Shown one piece after another: positions 27,208 through 36,154 of a DNA stretch of 64,000 nt; position 1 is the stretch's first letter; every line of letters starts with the position of its first letter. The stretch lies in assembly GCA_016342285.1 (NCBI GenBank), contig JAEINQ010000015.1:32831-96830 (forward strand), read 5' to 3'. The notes under the pieces were generated by a model. The model did not search any database. It was not told the origin of the DNA and was given only the letters and a program-made list of their open reading frames with translations. The position numbers were made by a program, and so were the translations under genes. This DNA comes from Desulfobacterales bacterium (GTDB lineage: Bacteria > Desulfobacterota > Desulfobacteria > Desulfobacterales > JAEINQ01).

Positions 27208-29364
27208 ATGAAACCAAAGGCTCAAATCTGGCGGGACAACAACGGCGTGGTGCACGTGGAAGCGGACAGCCTGGAAGATCTCTTCTGGGGCCAGGGATAC
27301 GCCCAGGCCGCCGATCGCGGCATGCAGATGATCCTCATGCGAATTCTCGGTCAGGGACGCGCATCGGAACTGCTCGATGGCAGTGATGAAACCCTGGCCA
27401 TCGATACCTTCTTTCGCCGAATGAACTGGGGCGGCAACACCGCCGAGCAGGTGACGGCCCTCACGCCGGAAGCTCGGACCTGGGTGACCGCCTACGTGGA
27501 AGGGATCAACGCCCGGTTTCGGGAGAAAACCCCCTGGGAGTTCAAGCTGATCGGCTGCGCCGTTGAGCCGTGGCAGATGGAAGATACCCTGATGATAACC
27601 CGCATGTTAGGGTACCTGACCCTGTCACAGAGCCAGGCGGAGATCGAACGGCTCGTTGTGGAGATGGTCCAGGCCGGTGTGGATCAAGACCGTCTCGAAG
27701 CGCTGTTTCCCGGCCTCTTGGGCGGCCTGGACATCGATCTTCTCAAACAGGTCAAGCTAAATGAACGGATCGTGCCGCCGAGCCTTTTGTGGAACATCGC
27801 CGTGCCGCGAATGATGGCGTCCAACAACTGGGTGGTGGCGGGCAGCAAGACCGCTTCGGGCCAGCCGATCCTGGCCAACGACCCCCACCTGGAAGTCAAC
27901 CGGCTCCCCAACGTCTGGCAGGAGATGTCCCTGCGGGTCGGCGACCGGTACATGATGGGGGCGGCCATGCCCGGTCTTCCGGGCATCCTTGCCGGCCGGA
28001 ACCTGGACGTGGCCTGGGGGGCCACCTATGCCTTCATGGACACCATCGACTCCTGGGTCGAAGACTGCCGGGGCGGCAAATACCGTCGCGGTGCGGATGA
28101 ATGGAAACCGTTCCGGAAGCGGACCGAAACCGTGCTCAGGAAAAAGAAAGCCTCCGTGGAATTGCTTTTTTTCGAAAACAACCACGGGGTCCTCGACGGC
28201 GATCCCATCGATCCCGGGCTTTACCTGGCCACCCGCTGGAGCGCCGACCGCAGCGGCGCCGAGTCCGTCAACAATATCCTGAAAATGTGGTCAGTCCGCA
28301 CGGTGGAAGAGGCCATGGACATCATGGGTCGGGCCGAAGCCGACTGGAGTATCGTCTTTGCCGACACAACGGGAAATATCGGATTTCAGATGTCGGGGCT
28401 CCTGCCAAAAAGAAGAGAGGGGATCAGCGGCCTGATCCCCCTTCCGGGGTGGGAACCGGAAAATGACTGGCAGGGGTATTACAGCCATCAGGACCTGCCG
28501 CGGTCCCTCAATCCCGACCAGGGATTTTTCGCCACGGCCAACAACGACCTGAACGCCTGGGGAAAAGTAACGGCCATCAACATGCCCATGGGACCCTACC
28601 GGGCTGAACGCATCGCCTCCCTGCTGGAAGAAAGGCAGGGGTTGACGGCACAAGACATGTTCGCCATGCACTACGATGTCTACTCGACCCACGCCCAACG
28701 CTTCATGGAGATCCTTCGCCCCCTGCTGCCGGACACGCCTCAGGGGGAAATTCTTCGTTCATGGGATTTTTGTTACGACAAGGACTCCCGGGGGGCCTAT
28801 CTCTTCGAAGCCGTTTACGCCGGTATGCTCCGGGAAGTTTTCGGGAAAAGCGGTGTGGGCGAAGCGGTCTTCGACCACCTGGTTCAGGAAACCGGAACCT
28901 TCATCGATTTTTACCTCAACTTCGACCGGGTCCTGCTCTCCGATACCTCTCCCTGGTTTGGAGAGGCCACCCGGGAAGATCTCTACGCCAAGGCGGCCGG
29001 AAACGCCCTGGCCGCCGAACCCCGCCCCTGGGGCGAAACACGTCAGATTCATTTCCGCCACATGCTCTTTGGGGGAAAGCTTCCGGCCTTTCTCGGTTTC
29101 GACCGCGGGCCGGTGACCGGCATCGGCGGCCGGGCCACCATCCACCAGGGCCAGATCTACCGGAGCGGCGGCCGGGAAACCACGTTCTTTCCGTCGTTTC
29201 GGATCGTGACCGACCTTTCCACCGACCATTGCCGCACCAACCTGGCCGGCGGCCCCTCGGATCGCCGGTTCTCCAAATGGTATGTCAGCGACCTGGAAAA
29301 CTGGCTCAACGGAACGTACAAAACCCTCAGCGCCGATCCGGAACAGGAAAAACGGGCATTTTGA
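27208..29364 (+). CDS. Penicillin-acylase-family Ntn hydrolase
   Basis: A 718-residue protein with the penicillin acylase scaffold: IWRDNNGVVHVEA at the N-terminus, GQGYAQAADRGMQM, the putative mature beta-subunit start ASNNWVVAGS with nucleophile Ser205, and LANDPHLE. FFATANNDLNAWG later is also typical. Members hydrolyse or form amides, including acyl-homoserine lactones and N-acyl amino acids. No signal peptide is visible, whereas many relatives are periplasmic. The ATG at 27208 follows CAGGAG. It lies after the acyl ligase, so an N-acyl product or its hydrolysis is possible. Confidence 0.87.
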   Translation: MKPKAQIWRDNNGVVHVEADSLEDLFWGQGYAQAADRGMQMILMRILGQGRASELLDGSDETLAIDTFFRRMNWGGNTAEQVTALTPEARTWVTAYVEGINARFREKTPWEFKLIGCAVEPWQMEDTLMITRMLGYLTLSQSQAEIERLVVEMVQAGVDQDRLEALFPGLLGGLDIDLLKQVKLNERIVPPSLLWNIAVPRMMASNNWVVAGSKTASGQPILANDPHLEVNRLPNVWQEMSLRVGDRYMMGAAMPGLPGILAGRNLDVAWGATYAFMDTIDSWVEDCRGGKYRRGADEWKPFRKRTETVLRKKKASVELLFFENNHGVLDGDPIDPGLYLATRWSADRSGAESVNNILKMWSVRTVEEAMDIMGRAEADWSIVFADTTGNIGFQMSGLLPKRREGISGLIPLPGWEPENDWQGYYSHQDLPRSLNPDQGFFATANNDLNAWGKVTAINMPMGPYRAERIASLLEERQGLTAQDMFAMHYDVYSTHAQRFMEILRPLLPDTPQGEILRSWDFCYDKDSRGAYLFEAVYAGMLREVFGKSGVGEAVFDHLVQETGTFIDFYLNFDRVLLSDTSPWFGEATREDLYAKAAGNALAAEPRPWGETRQIHFRHMLFGGKLPAFLGFDRGPVTGIGGRATIHQGQIYRSGGRETTFFPSFRIVTDLSTDHCRTNLAGGPSDRRFSKWYVSDLENWLNGTYKTLSADPEQEKRAF

Positions 29365-29395
29365 TTTAACAGGGATGAACAGGATAGACAGGATT
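29365..29395 (+). repeat. Dispersed repeat C, copy 2
   Basis: Reads TTTAACAGGGATGAACAGGA followed by TAGACAGGAT, right after the acylase stop. Its inverted partner is at 29648-29677. Confidence 0.75.
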
Positions 29396-29516
29396 CGGCC
29401 GCGGATGGCCCGTGGAACTGGCTGGGCACCAACCCCGAGCAGTGTGGAGAGGGTAAAGTGAGGCCCCACCCGGTGAGCAGGTGGTCTCAGGTAGGCCCCC
29501 CGGGGGAGAGATCATC

Positions 29517-29650
29517 AATATCCAATGTCCAACTCCCAATTTCCAATGTCTAAGGAAGGCATTCTGCCATTTTTAGCCGTTGTCCTCGGCGGAACTGTAG
29601 ATCCTTTCCGGGTCCACCACTGGAAGTGGTGGCTTAATGCCGAAATGATC
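29517..29650 (+). repeat. Dispersed repeat B, copy 2 (diverged)
   Basis: Contains GGCATTCTGCCATTTTTAGC, GGCGGAACTGTAGATCC, CCACTGGAAGTGGTGG and CTTAATGCCG. It corresponds to 18560-18739 with more changes. The 29365-29707 gap holds repeats B and C and no gene. Confidence 0.7.
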
Positions 29651-29677
29651 CTGTCTATCCTGTGTATCCCTGTTAAA
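29648..29677 (-). repeat. Dispersed repeat C, copy 3 (inverted)
   Basis: Reads ATCCTGTCTATCCTGTGTAT then CCCTGTTAAA, the reverse complement of copy 2. Copies 2 and 3 together bracket a copy of repeat B. Confidence 0.75.
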
Positions 29678-29707
29678 AAACAAGCGGTGCCAAATGAGAA
29701 ATCCGCT

Positions 29708-30652
29708 ATGAACCAATTTTTCAGACAAGTGCTCTTCCCATTTTTGATTCTCGCTGTTTTCCTATCCCCGGCCGTCGCCGAAGACCCGGACCGATATTGC
29801 TGGGCCATCGGCATCTACCAGGGAACATCGCCCACAACCCTGGCGCCGGCACCGGGAGCGGTCAACCCGGTCCTGACCGCCGCTCAAGTCACCGATGCCC
29901 CGGCCGCTTTCGTTGCCGACCCCTTTATGATCCGCCAGGGGTCGACCTGGTTCATGTTCTTTGAAGTCTTCAATCGCGATACCCGCCAGGGAGATATCGG
30001 CCTGGCCACCAGCGCCGATGGCCTGGCCTGGACCTACGAGCGCATCGTTCTCGATGAACCCTTCAGCCTCGCCTTTCCCTGCGTCTTTCCCTGGGCGGGC
30101 CGGGTCTACATGATTGCCGAAACCTGGCAGGCCGGCGCAATCCGCCTCTACGAAGCCGTAGACTTTCCCATTAAATGGCAGTTTGTCAGCGAACTGATTC
30201 AAGGCCACTATGTCGACCCGACCCTTTTCCGTCATAATGGCCGCTGGTGGCTTTTTGCCGAAAACGGTCCGATAGCCAACGATACCCTGCGACTTTTTTT
30301 CGCCGACAAACTCCTCGGACCCTGGACCGAACACCGGCTGAGTCCGGTGGTCAAAGGCGATGAAAACATCGCCCGTCCCGGCGGCCGGGTCGTGGTGGTG
30401 GACGGCCAAATCCTTCGATTCGCCCAGGACGATACCCCGATTTATGGCAACCAGGTCTGGGGGTTTAGGGTCACGGCACTGACCCCCCGGCGCTACGAAG
30501 AAAAACGCCTGGCCAAAAGGCCGATCATCACCGGATCCGGCACGGGTTGGAACCGGCTCGGCATGCATCACATCGATCTTCACCGCACCGGCAAAAATCT
30601 CTGGATCGCCTGCGTGGATGGATTCACCGAGGCCTTTGAACCGCGCCCCTGA
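29708..30652 (+). CDS. Secreted five-bladed beta-propeller protein (GH43/IPC transferase-like)
   Basis: A 314-residue protein with a signal peptide (FPFLILAVFLSPAVAE) and repeated blade motifs: FVADPFMIRQGSTWFMFFEV, GLATSADGLAWTYE, HYVDPTLFRHNGRWWLFAEN and RPGGRVVVVDGQILRFAQD. The DP(F/T) and W(W/F)(L/M)FFE patterns match the propeller domain related to GH43 and to the N-terminal domain of glucosamine inositolphosphorylceramide transferases. It may bind or act on a glycan outside the cytoplasm. The ATG at 29708 starts a classical signal; the longer open frame would be translated through repeats. Confidence 0.75.
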   Translation: MNQFFRQVLFPFLILAVFLSPAVAEDPDRYCWAIGIYQGTSPTTLAPAPGAVNPVLTAAQVTDAPAAFVADPFMIRQGSTWFMFFEVFNRDTRQGDIGLATSADGLAWTYERIVLDEPFSLAFPCVFPWAGRVYMIAETWQAGAIRLYEAVDFPIKWQFVSELIQGHYVDPTLFRHNGRWWLFAENGPIANDTLRLFFADKLLGPWTEHRLSPVVKGDENIARPGGRVVVVDGQILRFAQDDTPIYGNQVWGFRVTALTPRRYEEKRLAKRPIITGSGTGWNRLGMHHIDLHRTGKNLWIACVDGFTEAFEPRP

Positions 30653-30901
30653 TACGGCGATTTTCCGAATAATCTTACCGCCCGCTTCGCTCAAGGCGCC
30701 AAGAACACCCAGTACAGATTGTCAGAAATACGATAACGTAAGCTTGGCTGAAGTCAGGACAGATCCCGGTTTATAAATGATATGTCGCAGTAATTGCGAA
30801 TCGAAACACTAAGGAATCCCTCGATTAGAAAGATTCCCCGGCTCGATTTTTCACGGCAAATCTGATAGATATGCATGGCCGTAAATGATTGGAAAATCGC
30901 A

Positions 30902-32086
30902 ATGGAAAAGACCCGATTCAAATTCGATCGCATGGAATTCGCCGGTTCATTGGGGGATCTGGGCACCCTGATCCCCCTCTCCGTGGCACTCATGGTGCTC
31001 AACGGCCTGAGCGTCTCGGCCGTGCTGCTCATGGTGGCCCTGTTCTACCTGGCCAGCGGCCTCTACTTCCGGCTGCCCGTGCCGGTCCAGCCGCTCAAAC
31101 TGGTCAGTGCCATCGCCATCGCCTTTCCGGCCAAGATCACCGTGTCGATCATGGCCGCCGCCGGCATCAGCTTCGGCCTGATCCTGCTGATCCTGGCCGC
31201 CACCGGACTCATCGACTGGCTGGCCCGGTTCTTTACCCGGCCCATCGTGCGGGGGATCCAACTCGGTCTGGGGTTTATCCTGATCAAGAAAGGAATCGTC
31301 TTTGTTCTGGATAAGTCGCTTTTCATTCAGGCGGCAGGCACCGTCGGCGGGGTCAACGAATGGATCAATCTCGCTGTCGGTCTGCTGGCCTTTCCCGCGG
31401 TCCTGCTGCTCATCGCCAACCGGCGATTTCCGGCAGCCCTTGTGGTGGTGGCGGCCGGCATGGTCATCGGCATCGGTTTTGGCGCCCTGAAAGGCACTCC
31501 CCTGGCCCTGGGTCCGACCCCCATCGAACTGCAAACACCTGGGTTCAATGATTTCATGACCGCCTTCGTGCTGCTGGTCATTCCCCAGCTTCCGCTGACC
31601 ATCGGCAACGCCGTGATGGGAACCACCGACGCCTGCAAAAGCCTGTTCGGTAGCGGCCCGGCAACGACCCGGGCCACCAACCGGGCCTTTGCCACCAGCA
31701 TGGGATGGATCAACCTGGCGGCCGGCGCCATGGGAGCCATGCCCATGTGCCACGGGGCCGGCGGCCTGGCCGCCCATTACCGCTTCGGCGCCCGCACCGG
31801 CGGCGCCAACCTCATGATCGGCACCGTCTTTCTGGTCCTGGCCCTGGTCTTCGGCAAGCTGGGCATTGCCCTGCTCACCGCCATCCCCAACAGTATTTTA
31901 GGTGTTCTGCTGATCTTTGCCGGGCTGGAACTGGCCATGCTGATCCGCGATGTACAGGAAAAGAATGACCTGTTCGTGGCCTGTCTCATCGCCGGCATCG
32001 GATTTGCCACCACCAACATGGGGCTCGCCTTTGGTGTCGGCATCGTGGTCCAACTATTGATACGCTGGCAAAAGATAGAGCTTTAG
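30902..32086 (+). CDS. MOT1-type molybdate/sulfate transporter
   Basis: A 394-residue polytopic protein with the two MOT1 signatures: PVPVQPLKLVSAIAIAFP near the N-terminus and PQLPLTIGNAVMGTTDA in the second half, plus GGLAAHYRFGARTGGAN. These bind molybdate or sulfate in the plant and bacterial family. There are about ten hydrophobic segments. I chose the ATG at 30902 because GGAAA lies ahead of it. Molybdate or sulfate uptake would suit an anaerobe with molybdo-enzymes. I did not find a molybdenum-cofactor riboswitch upstream. Confidence 0.85.
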   Translation: MEKTRFKFDRMEFAGSLGDLGTLIPLSVALMVLNGLSVSAVLLMVALFYLASGLYFRLPVPVQPLKLVSAIAIAFPAKITVSIMAAAGISFGLILLILAATGLIDWLARFFTRPIVRGIQLGLGFILIKKGIVFVLDKSLFIQAAGTVGGVNEWINLAVGLLAFPAVLLLIANRRFPAALVVVAAGMVIGIGFGALKGTPLALGPTPIELQTPGFNDFMTAFVLLVIPQLPLTIGNAVMGTTDACKSLFGSGPATTRATNRAFATSMGWINLAAGAMGAMPMCHGAGGLAAHYRFGARTGGANLMIGTVFLVLALVFGKLGIALLTAIPNSILGVLLIFAGLELAMLIRDVQEKNDLFVACLIAGIGFATTNMGLAFGVGIVVQLLIRWQKIEL

Positions 32087-32145
32087 GAGGATTCGAGGGG
32101 CCAAGGGGCCAAGGGGTCGAGTGTCAGAGGATAATGGCGCTATCG

Positions 32146-32239
32146 ATAATTCTGGCATTAAACCACCACTTCAAGTGGTGAACCGGAAGAGGCTCCGCTT
32201 TCGCTACCGTCCCGGCAAAAACGACTACCGTGAATTTCC
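32146..32239 (-). repeat. Dispersed repeat B, copy 3 (inverted)
   Basis: Close reverse-complement match to 18649-18739, including TCTGGCATTAAACCACCACT, the TTCAAGTGG core and GAAGAGGCTCCGCTTTCGCT. It is between the transporter and thiM. Confidence 0.85.
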
Positions 32240-32243
32240 AAAA

Positions 32244-32288
32244 GCCCTCCTAAGGAGGGCCTTCTGAGGCCACCCGCTCTGCGGGTGG
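32244..32288. other. Two adjacent hairpins upstream of thiM
   Basis: GCCCTCC/GGAGGGC (32244-32260, 3-base loop) and CCACCCGC/GCGGGTGG (32270-32288, loop TCT). On the minus strand the first is followed by TTTT and could terminate leftward transcripts. On the plus strand neither has a T run. Confidence 0.55.
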
Positions 32289-32349
32289 AGGCTCACTTTA
32301 AAAAGGTACGGCCACCAAAAGGCACCCCCTTGAACCCTAAGGAAAACCC

Positions 32350-33156
32350 ATGACAAAAATCGATCCCACCACAATCTGGAAAGATGTTGAAGCCATCCGC
32401 ACCACCGCCCCCCTGGTTCACAACATCACCAATTACGTGGTCATGAACACCACTGCAAACGCGCTGCTGGCCATTGGTGCCTCTCCGGTCATGGCCCATG
32501 CCGTAGAAGAGGTCGAAGAGATGGCCGGCATCGCCGGGGCCCTGGTGATCAACATCGGCACATTGAGTCCCGGTTGGATCAAATCCATGTTCCTGGCCAT
32601 GGGAAAGGCAAAGGAGCGCGGCATTCCCATCGTTTTCGATCCCGTCGGGGTTGGTGCCACCGATTACCGAACCCGGACAGCCCGGGATCTGATTGGCGTG
32701 ACCGCACCCACCATCATTCGGGGCAACGGTTCGGAAATCATGGCCCTGGGCCAGGCCGACGCAAAAACCAAAGGCGTCGATTCCACGGCGTCGTCGGATT
32801 CGGCCATGGACACGGCCCGCGACCTTAACCGGTCCACCGGCAGCGTCATCTGCGTCAGTGGTGAGACCGACCACATCATATCCGCCACCGAAACAGCCTC
32901 CGTTGCCAACGGCCACCCCATGATGCCACGGGTCACCGGCCTGGGCTGTACGGCCACGGCCCTCTGCGGCGCCTTTGCCGCGGTCAACCCGGTCCCGGTG
33001 GCGGCGGCGACCCATGCCATGGCCGTCATGGGCATGGCCGGCGAAATGGCGGTGGAAAATGCTGCCGGTCCGGGAAGTTTTCAGGTCGCCTTCATCGACG
33101 CCCTGTACTGCATGACGGCGGCGGATATTGAAAAACGATTCAAAACCGCTTTTTAA
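32350..33156 (+). CDS. thiM: Hydroxyethylthiazole kinase
   Basis: A 268-residue protein of standard ThiM length. [17 protein letters not shown] is the conserved substrate-binding opening, [14 protein letters not shown] and [11 protein letters not shown] are the magnesium and ATP contacts, and [11 protein letters not shown] carries the catalytic cysteine. It phosphorylates hydroxyethylthiazole in thiamine salvage. No thiE or thiD lies beside it, and the upstream hairpins do not form a TPP riboswitch. AAGGAAAACCC lies ahead of the ATG. Confidence 0.96.
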   Translation: MTKIDPTTIWKDVEAIRTTAPLVHNITNYVVMNTTANALLAIGASPVMAHAVEEVEEMAGIAGALVINIGTLSPGWIKSMFLAMGKAKERGIPIVFDPVGVGATDYRTRTARDLIGVTAPTIIRGNGSEIMALGQADAKTKGVDSTASSDSAMDTARDLNRSTGSVICVSGETDHIISATETASVANGHPMMPRVTGLGCTATALCGAFAAVNPVPVAAATHAMAVMGMAGEMAVENAAGPGSFQVAFIDALYCMTAADIEKRFKTAF

Positions 33157-33287
33157 TTGAATCACCACACGAAGAGAACTCAAAGAACTCATCATTTTTT
33201 CCAGGACCGGGAGACGGCGATCCTGGAAAAGAGCGCTCTGTCTGAAAGATACCATTTTTATAAAACCATCCGTTTAATGCCATCCTT

Positions 33288-33671
33288 CTATTTCTTGTAG
33301 GCTGGTACCATCCCCTTTATCATTGGGTAGTGCTTGATATTCAGCGTTTTTAACTCGGCGTTTTCGGTTTCAGCGGTGGCGGCTATGATTGCGTCTGCAA
33401 GGCCGACGCCGTGGGACTTGGCGTAAGCGCGTTTGAAAAGCCCACCGGTTTTTGCGATTTCAGCCGTTACGGGGATAACACGGAAGAGGGCAATAAAATT
33501 TTCTACGGCTGATTGTTCTTCATCCCCTTTCACGCCGGCATACAGTTCAGCAACAACAATGGCCGACAAAATGATCCGGGAAGCGGTTGCGTTTATAAAA
33601 GTCACCGCATTGCTGTAGCCACGAAAAAAATCAACCAGAACATCTGTGTCGAGAAGAATTGGCCCTGCCAT
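33288..33671 (-). CDS. PIN-domain ribonuclease toxin, VapC-like
   Basis: A 127-residue PIN protein. The acidic residues appear in LLDTDVLVDF, AELYAGVKG and GLADAIIAATA, as needed for the magnesium site. PIN toxins cleave tRNA or rRNA. It starts two bases after the stop of the ribbon-helix-helix gene, on the minus strand, forming a compact toxin-antitoxin pair. The ATG at 33671 is preferred to a longer start inside the antitoxin gene. Confidence 0.9.
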   Translation of the reverse strand: MAGPILLDTDVLVDFFRGYSNAVTFINATASRIILSAIVVAELYAGVKGDEEQSAVENFIALFRVIPVTAEIAKTGGLFKRAYAKSHGVGLADAIIAATAETENAELKTLNIKHYPMIKGMVPAYKK

Positions 33672-33673
33672 AA

Positions 33674-33907
33674 CTATGGCCTGTCCCATTCGTTTCGCAT
33701 TGCCTTGAAGTCAGGAAGGTCCTCACGGTCTTTCCAGATTCCTGCCGCCTCTCGCAACACGATCTCACGCCGGTGTTGTCCGGCCTGGTCTATGAAGCGA
33801 TCAACAGCCTCTCGAATGAGTTCACTCTGTTTAATTTTCAAGGCTTTGGAAATAGAAGCCAATTCAGCGCGTTGACGATCTGTCAGGTATATTTGTGTCC
33901 TTATCAT
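33674..33907 (-). CDS. Ribbon-helix-helix antitoxin
   Basis: A 77-residue protein opening MIRTQIYLTDRQRAELASIS, a ribbon-helix-helix DNA-binding fold, with SELIREAVDRFIDQ as the second helix and a charged C-terminus. It should repress the pair and neutralise the PIN toxin. The ATG at 33907 begins the beta-strand directly; a longer frame upstream is not needed. Confidence 0.85.
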   Translation of the reverse strand: MIRTQIYLTDRQRAELASISKALKIKQSELIREAVDRFIDQAGQHRREIVLREAAGIWKDREDLPDFKAMRNEWDRP

Positions 33908-33974
33908 GGTTCCCCCTGCCATACATACACCACGACTATACACCACACCTGGTTTCCGTCAAGTCATCGGTGAA

Positions 33975-34075
33975 GCGTCATTGACTCGCTGCGCTCGTTT
34001 CAGGGGCCTGCTTTGCAGGCGTAAAAGGCTCACTTCGTGAGCGTCATTTGCTCGCGATGCTCGCGTCAATGACAC
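33975..34075. repeat. Array of short hairpins joined by GTCA linkers, array 1
   Basis: Perfect small palindromes follow each other: GCCTGC/GCAGGC (34006-34020), GCTCAC/GTGAGC (34028-34042) and CGCGA/TCGCG (34053-34065), with loops of three bases. Linkers read GTCATTT or GTCAATG. It lies between the toxin-antitoxin promoter side and the 3' end of gatB, and resembles array 2 at the other end of gatB. Confidence 0.75.
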
Positions 34076-34107
34076 TCCAAAAGGGCAAACGACATCCGCA
34101 AAGCGGA

Positions 34108-35535
34108 TCAACCCAGTCTGGCCTTCAAGATGTCATTGACCATCTTGGGATTGGCCTTACCCCGGGTGGCCCGCATCACCTGGCCGACAAAAAAGCCGAA
34201 GACCTTGGTTTTTCCGCTTCGGTATTCGGCCACCTGGTCGGGGCTGGCAGCCAGCACCTTGTCCACTTCCGTTTCGATGGTGCCGGTATCGGTGACCTGA
34301 ACCAACCCCTTTTCCTTGACGATCGCTTCCGCGGCCCTACCGGTCGCCGCCATGTCGTCAAAGACCGTCTTGGCGATCTTGCCGCTGATAACCCCCTCGT
34401 CCATAAGCCGGATCATGCCGGCCAGGTTTTCGGCGGATACCGGAGAAGCCGAAATTTCTATGCCCTGGCTGTTGAGCAGGCCGAGCAGGCTCCCCATAAT
34501 CCAGTTGCTGGCCTCTTTGGGGGACTTACACGCCAGAACGCAGGCCTCAAAGTAATCGGCCAGATCACGGCTGGTGGTGAGCAGGTCCGCATCGTAGACG
34601 GGCAGGTCATACTGGTCCGTGAAGCGGGCCTTTTTGGCGTCCGGCAGTTCGGGAAGCGATTTTCGGACCGAATCGATCCACTCCGGACCCACCGCTAGGG
34701 GGAGCAGGTCGGGGTCGGGAAAATACCGGTAGTCGTGGGCCTCCTCCTTGCCCCGCATGGACTCGGTCCGGCCCTTGTCCGGGTTCCACAGCCGGGTCTC
34801 CTGGACCACCTGGCCGCCGTCGGCAAGGACTTCCTGCTGACGCATGATTTCATAGTGGAGGGCTTTTTCCACATGTTTGAAACTGTTCAGGTTTTTGATC
34901 TCCGCGCGGGTTCCGAACGGTTCGGTTCCCCGCGGTCGAAGGGAGATGTTGGCGTCACAGCGAAAACTACCCTCTTCCATGTTGCCGTCGCAGACATCGA
35001 TGTATCGCACAATGGATCGAAGCTTTCGCAGATAGGCCCCTGCCTCTTCCGGGGTGCGAATATCCGGCTCGCTCACGATTTCCATGAGCGGCACGCCGGT
35101 TCGGTTGTAGTCAACCATGCTGACCGGTCGGTAGGGATCGTGGGTGAGTTTTCCCGCGTCTTCCTCCATATGGATTCGGGTGATGCCGATTCGTGTTGCC
35201 TGATCGGCCATTTCGATATCGATATGGCCGTGCTCGGCGATGGGCAGTTCGTACTGGCTGATCTGGTAGCCCTTGGGCAGATCCGGATAGAAATAATTCT
35301 TTCGGGCAAAACGGCTGCGGGGAGAAACGGTGCAATGGGTGGAAAGTGCCATGCGCAGGGTAAACTCAACCACCTTGCGGTTTAGGACCGGCAACACGCC
35401 GGGCATGCCCAGGCAGACCGGACAGACATGGGTGTTGGGTGGTGCTCCGAATTCCGTGGAGCAGCCGCAGAAAATCTTGGTATTGGTTTTCAGCTGGGCG
35501 TGAACCTCCAGCCCGATGACCGGTTCGAATTTCAT
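34108..35535 (-). CDS. gatB: Asp/Glu-tRNA amidotransferase subunit B
   Basis: A 475-residue full-length Gat[21 protein letters not shown] and [15 protein letters not shown] form the zinc-binding and kinase core, [16 protein letters not shown] and [17 protein letters not shown] the conserved active-site stretches; the C-terminal tail domain ends [16 protein letters not shown]. It phosphorylates and amidates mischarged tRNA with GatA and GatC, which are not in this window. The ATG at 35535 has AAGGG upstream. Both flanks of the gene carry hairpin arrays. Confidence 0.97.
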   Translation of the reverse strand: MKFEPVIGLEVHAQLKTNTKIFCGCSTEFGAPPNTHVCPVCLGMPGVLPVLNRKVVEFTLRMALSTHCTVSPRSRFARKNYFYPDLPKGYQISQYELPIAEHGHIDIEMADQATRIGITRIHMEEDAGKLTHDPYRPVSMVDYNRTGVPLMEIVSEPDIRTPEEAGAYLRKLRSIVRYIDVCDGNMEEGSFRCDANISLRPRGTEPFGTRAEIKNLNSFKHVEKALHYEIMRQQEVLADGGQVVQETRLWNPDKGRTESMRGKEEAHDYRYFPDPDLLPLAVGPEWIDSVRKSLPELPDAKKARFTDQYDLPVYDADLLTTSRDLADYFEACVLACKSPKEASNWIMGSLLGLLNSQGIEISASPVSAENLAGMIRLMDEGVISGKIAKTVFDDMAATGRAAEAIVKEKGLVQVTDTGTIETEVDKVLAASPDQVAEYRSGKTKVFGFFVGQVMRATRGKANPKMVNDILKARLG

Positions 35536-35764
35536 ATGCCCTTCCGTTTGTGCGTCTTTTGTTGATTTAAGGCTCAAATTAGCATGGTCCGGGGCCTGTT
35601 GCCCTGGCCGATCACCGACTTTGCCGCTTACCGCCGGGATATCCGGGCACGGTTGACAGACGCCTGTATAACTGACCAATATTAGATCAATAGTCAACCG
35701 AAAACCCTCCTTTTGTTTTGACAAACCGACGGGTTGATGCCTATAGCGGGTGGCGTTCGGATGG

Positions 35765-35944
35765 CTCACTTCGTGAGAGGCAATGGCCCGCCGGGCGTCA
35801 TTTATTCGCTACGCGAATGTCATTTACTCACTGCGCTCGTGTCAGGGGCCTGCTATGCAGGCGTCAATGGCTCACTTCGTGAGAGGCAATGACGGGCGAA
35901 GCCCCGCTGACATCCCGAAGGGACCACTGACGGGGCGAAACCCC
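35765..35944. repeat. Array of short hairpins joined by GTCA linkers, array 2
   Basis: Palindromes include CTCAC/GTGAG (35765-35777 and again 35871-35883), GCCCG/CGGGC, TTCGC/GCGAA (35805-35817), GCCTGC/GCAGGC (35848-35862) and GGGG/CCCC (35932-35944). Most have a three-base loop. Linkers such as GTCATTT, GTCAATG and CTGAC recur. The stems vary while the linker is kept, unlike a simple tandem repeat. Confidence 0.75.
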
Positions 35945-35956
35945 AAACAGGAGACC

Positions 35957-36145
35957 ATGAAATTTTTTCTTTGCGTGCTGGGGATGGTTCTCATTCTGGA
36001 AGGGATGCCCTATTTCGCCGTCCCGGAAAAGATGAAAACCTGGGTGGAGAAGATTCTGGAAATGCCGGAAGCTTCCCTTCGCGCCATGGGGTTTGTGATG
36101 ATGCTGGCCGGCCTGTTTCTGGTTTTTCTGGGCAATCGGGGTTAG
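35957..36145 (+). CDS. Small membrane protein, DUF2065 (YjeT-like)
   Basis: A 62-residue protein with two hydrophobic segments and a short charged middle. MKFFLCVLGMVLILEGMPYF and LRAMGFVMMLAGLFLVFLG follow the DUF2065/YjeT pattern of two helices with an EG-P turn. The function of the family is not settled. CAGGAG lies ahead of the ATG. It precedes queA by nine bases after its stop. Confidence 0.88.
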   Translation: MKFFLCVLGMVLILEGMPYFAVPEKMKTWVEKILEMPEASLRAMGFVMMLAGLFLVFLGNRG

Positions 36146-36154
36146 TTTCCATCC

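Noticed and set aside
32240..32349. TPP riboswitch upstream of thiM
   Set aside because: CCCTTGAACCC looks like part of a THI box, but the CTGAGA and CTGATCTGG parts are missing. The hairpins present do not fit the TPP fold.
33975..35944. CRISPR array near gatB
   Set aside because: The units are short, uneven, have variable stems and no constant repeat of 25-40 bases; no cas genes are present.
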